Source: an uncultured beta proteobacterium | Lineage (GTDB): Bacteria; Pseudomonadota; Gammaproteobacteria; Burkholderiales; Rhodocyclaceae | Assembly: GCA_903916205.1 (NCBI GenBank) | Contig: CAIWVX010000387.1 | Coordinates: 1-5,782 of the forward strand | Reading direction: 5' to 3' | Length of the DNA stretch: 5,782 bases | Shown here: one piece after another, positions 5,601 to 5,782 of the stretch | Numbering within the stretch: the first letter of the stretch is position 1 | Layout: every line of letters starts with the position of its first letter | Made by a program: the position numbers and the translations under genes | Notes under the pieces: model-generated | What the model was told of the DNA's origin: nothing | Database searches by the model: none | What the model saw: only the letters and a program-made list of their open reading frames with translations

Positions 5601-5782
5601 CGCTCATACCATACTAACGCTGCTTCTATGCTTAAAGGCACGGACTGCCCATGTTCGTACTTCCCTGCAACCTCCAATGCCAAATCAACTGCGCACGAAG
5701 CGGCCTCATGTGAACCACTCTCCAATGCGAGACAGCAATAGTCAAATTCCTTTTCGTAGTCCCGAGAAGGACGACTATCCGA
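2609..5782 (-). CDS. EccC/EssC-like FtsK/SpoIIIE ATPase with Sel1/TPR-type N-terminal repeats (5' end outside window)
   Basis: The minus-strand frame is open from the right edge to TGA at 2611-2609 (1057 residues visible; numbering starts at the edge). Residues 1 to about 525 are helical repeats of Sel1/TPR type: a clear Sel1 unit lies at about 309-349 (IYEDGLGV...ALDHYKKAG), and ALVWYERAD occurs twice. Residues about 1-157 and 355-511 are a duplicated module. An FtsK/SpoIIIE-type ATPase follows (about 540-765): Walker A GGSVGSGKS at 571-579 (bases 4072-4046), LLDFKEGTEF at 602-611 and LPH at 617-619 as in EccC/EssC, Walker B LVIIDEF with D677/E678, and sensor-like STQS at 713-716. The C-terminal domain (about 810-1000) repeats the layout with a degenerate P-loop (GHDPSKWVAVG, 860-870) and a Walker B-like VIILVD (939-944), as in multi-ATPase EccC/EssC proteins. 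No membrane helix is visible. TTG at 5725 is not the start, because the preceding 19 codons match the second repeat copy. Likely role: energising export of the downstream WXG protein. A DNA-translocase or defence role is the alternative. Confidence 0.82.
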   Translation of the reverse strand, partial: SDSRPSRDYEKEFDYCCLALESGSHEAASCAVDLALEVAGKYEHGQSVPLSIEAALVWYERADRLKPSVATPHIRRLISQMAEDLLRKDLPASKRLFIRLFELGDKVAPLHPGQFLREMAEGQELAALNIPDLSGALETFKSALYEFESLVSIYPKRSAPAALEKEINLVKKRIGLLWKKLGDEAVRQVASPTRFKQALEFYLNAFEAGEAIPQKSIECLVTGEPNNSIEAVLRFDGDDPFSDPFVRALNDRKSVSKKRFGHLYKYFGDVLLSAEKRLSNLAIAKRFYETAFKVGVDGALEGLEKSWIAEGQIYEDGLGVSKSYETALDHYKKAGPSGHPKCAALWLRMAKELQSDSRPSRDYEKEFDYCCLALEAGSHEAASCAVDLALEVAGQYEHGHSVPLSIETALVWYERADRLKPSVATPHMRRLLSHMAEHLMRKDLPASKQLFLRLFELGDNLAPLRPIQYLRETAETQERAALNYRDFLEAFETCSLAFREIDLLRSIYPKRGIAAVDNEIDLTLDAAMRMRAKQINSFAVDGFRIPIALAGDDEVYLTIGLETLNYHALVGGSVGSGKSVALHNIICQGAQRYSPDELEYILLDFKEGTEFSVYSDLPHVRILGTASDLTLGLSALKYIDSEKKRRSNLFRGSGVQNYSEFRKKSDHSLPRILVIIDEFQRLFLEFGMARKAGVLLDDLVRTSRSFGIHFVLSTQSLLGVHVEDSTISNLALRIVLRTKPQDAALFLSYDNTLCSEFTKPGMAIINDQNGSVHANQLCRIKELSSAEITDCVMALTKKFMPRDSRIILDGNAFIPLASLPTLEDEEGLFSLNVGFDIGGAFGPAQITISRSLPPYVLVSGHDPSKWVAVGGTLVNELIRTTPSNQKIIIVDMGSSVGTWVLPNDFSSIQVISGEDRIKTWLSEFSSSFGAESIPDVGEVIILVDVERFKPFRAKRVDQDTGVLGSSGALLDLVNILRQARTRDVPLFMFCRQKNLLSRLLESADFFEMDLFEFELSVENSFENTDELGALSDFGAYLSNRVTDRISKITLASVGSQK
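2619..2624 (-). promoter_or_regulatory. Ribosome binding site for the WXG100-like gene
   Basis: On the minus strand AGGGAG stands six bases before the ATG at 2612-2610, within the last codons of the ATPase gene. This good site fixes the start and suggests strong, coupled translation of the small protein. Confidence 0.65.
4381..4720 (-). repeat. In-gene direct repeat, promoter-distal copy
   Basis: Aligns without gaps to 5443-5782 at an offset of 1062 bases (354 codons). In 4501-4720 I count 8 mismatches in 220 bases (about 96% identity). In 4381-4500 I count 27 in 120 (about 78%). The encoded module runs from SDSRPSRDYEK to SIYPKR, and weaker similarity continues left to about 4240. Confidence 0.9.
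5443..5782 (-). repeat. In-gene direct repeat, promoter-proximal copy
   Basis: Partner of the copy at 4381-4720. It still matches perfectly where the window ends, so the duplicated unit continues beyond the edge and further copies may exist there. The near-identical part (5563-5782) encodes the CCLALE and SHEAASCAVDLALEVAG helices and the ALVWYERAD motif. The protein differences there are S/A, K/Q, Q/H and A/T. Confidence 0.9.

Noticed and set aside
5723..5725. TTG as start codon of the large ATPase gene
   Set aside because: The frame stays open to the window edge and the 19 preceding codons match the internal repeat copy (SDSRPSRDYEKEFDYCCLA), so the gene clearly begins outside the window.

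Overview
The window joins two regions of different character. The left part (about 1-1540) is GC-rich: about two-thirds G+C in lines counted by hand. It carries two tightly packed plus-strand genes for sugar-acid catabolism. The right part (about 2330-5782) is clearly more AT-rich, roughly 32-47% G+C in sampled lines. It carries two minus-strand genes that look like the core pair of a type VII (ESX/WXG100) secretion system. Composition and gene content suggest an alphaproteobacterium, probably of the Rhodobacterales/roseobacter type, with a horizontally acquired accessory module. This taxonomic guess is an inference; no rRNA or other marker gene is present.

Region 1 (1-1535, plus strand): the 3' end of an SMP-30/gluconolactonase/LRE-family lactonase overlaps by ATGA with a complete 411-residue enolase-superfamily dehydratase. 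The dehydratase has the glucarate-dehydratase set of residues (KxK, Asp/Glu/Asn metal ligands, His-Asp dyad). Together they fit lactone opening followed by dehydration of the sugar acid to a 2-keto-3-deoxy acid.

Region 2 (1536-2327, 792 bases): no convincing gene. It holds two diverged copies of a sequence of about 51 bp, exactly 180 bp apart, with two good hairpins between them. It also has a short stretch resembling an insertion-sequence end, an 11-bp tandem direct repeat, and the transition from GC-rich to AT-rich DNA. It looks like decayed accessory sequence between two convergent transcription units.

Region 3 (2328-5782, minus strand): a very large gene, open at the right edge, encodes at least 1057 residues. 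From N to C terminus it has a long Sel1/TPR-like helical-repeat region containing an in-frame 354-residue duplication, an FtsK/SpoIIIE-type ATPase domain with intact Walker A and B most like EccC/EssC, and a second, degenerate P-loop-like domain at the C terminus. Its stop codon overlaps (ATGA) the start of a 94-residue WXG100-like protein with a central Ser-Trp-Lys-Asp turn. ATPase plus small WXG protein are the two components shared by all known type VII systems, so this is the most interesting part of the window. The Sel1/TPR front end, the absence of visible membrane helices and the Gram-negative-like context make it atypical. The rest of the system, if any, lies beyond the right edge.
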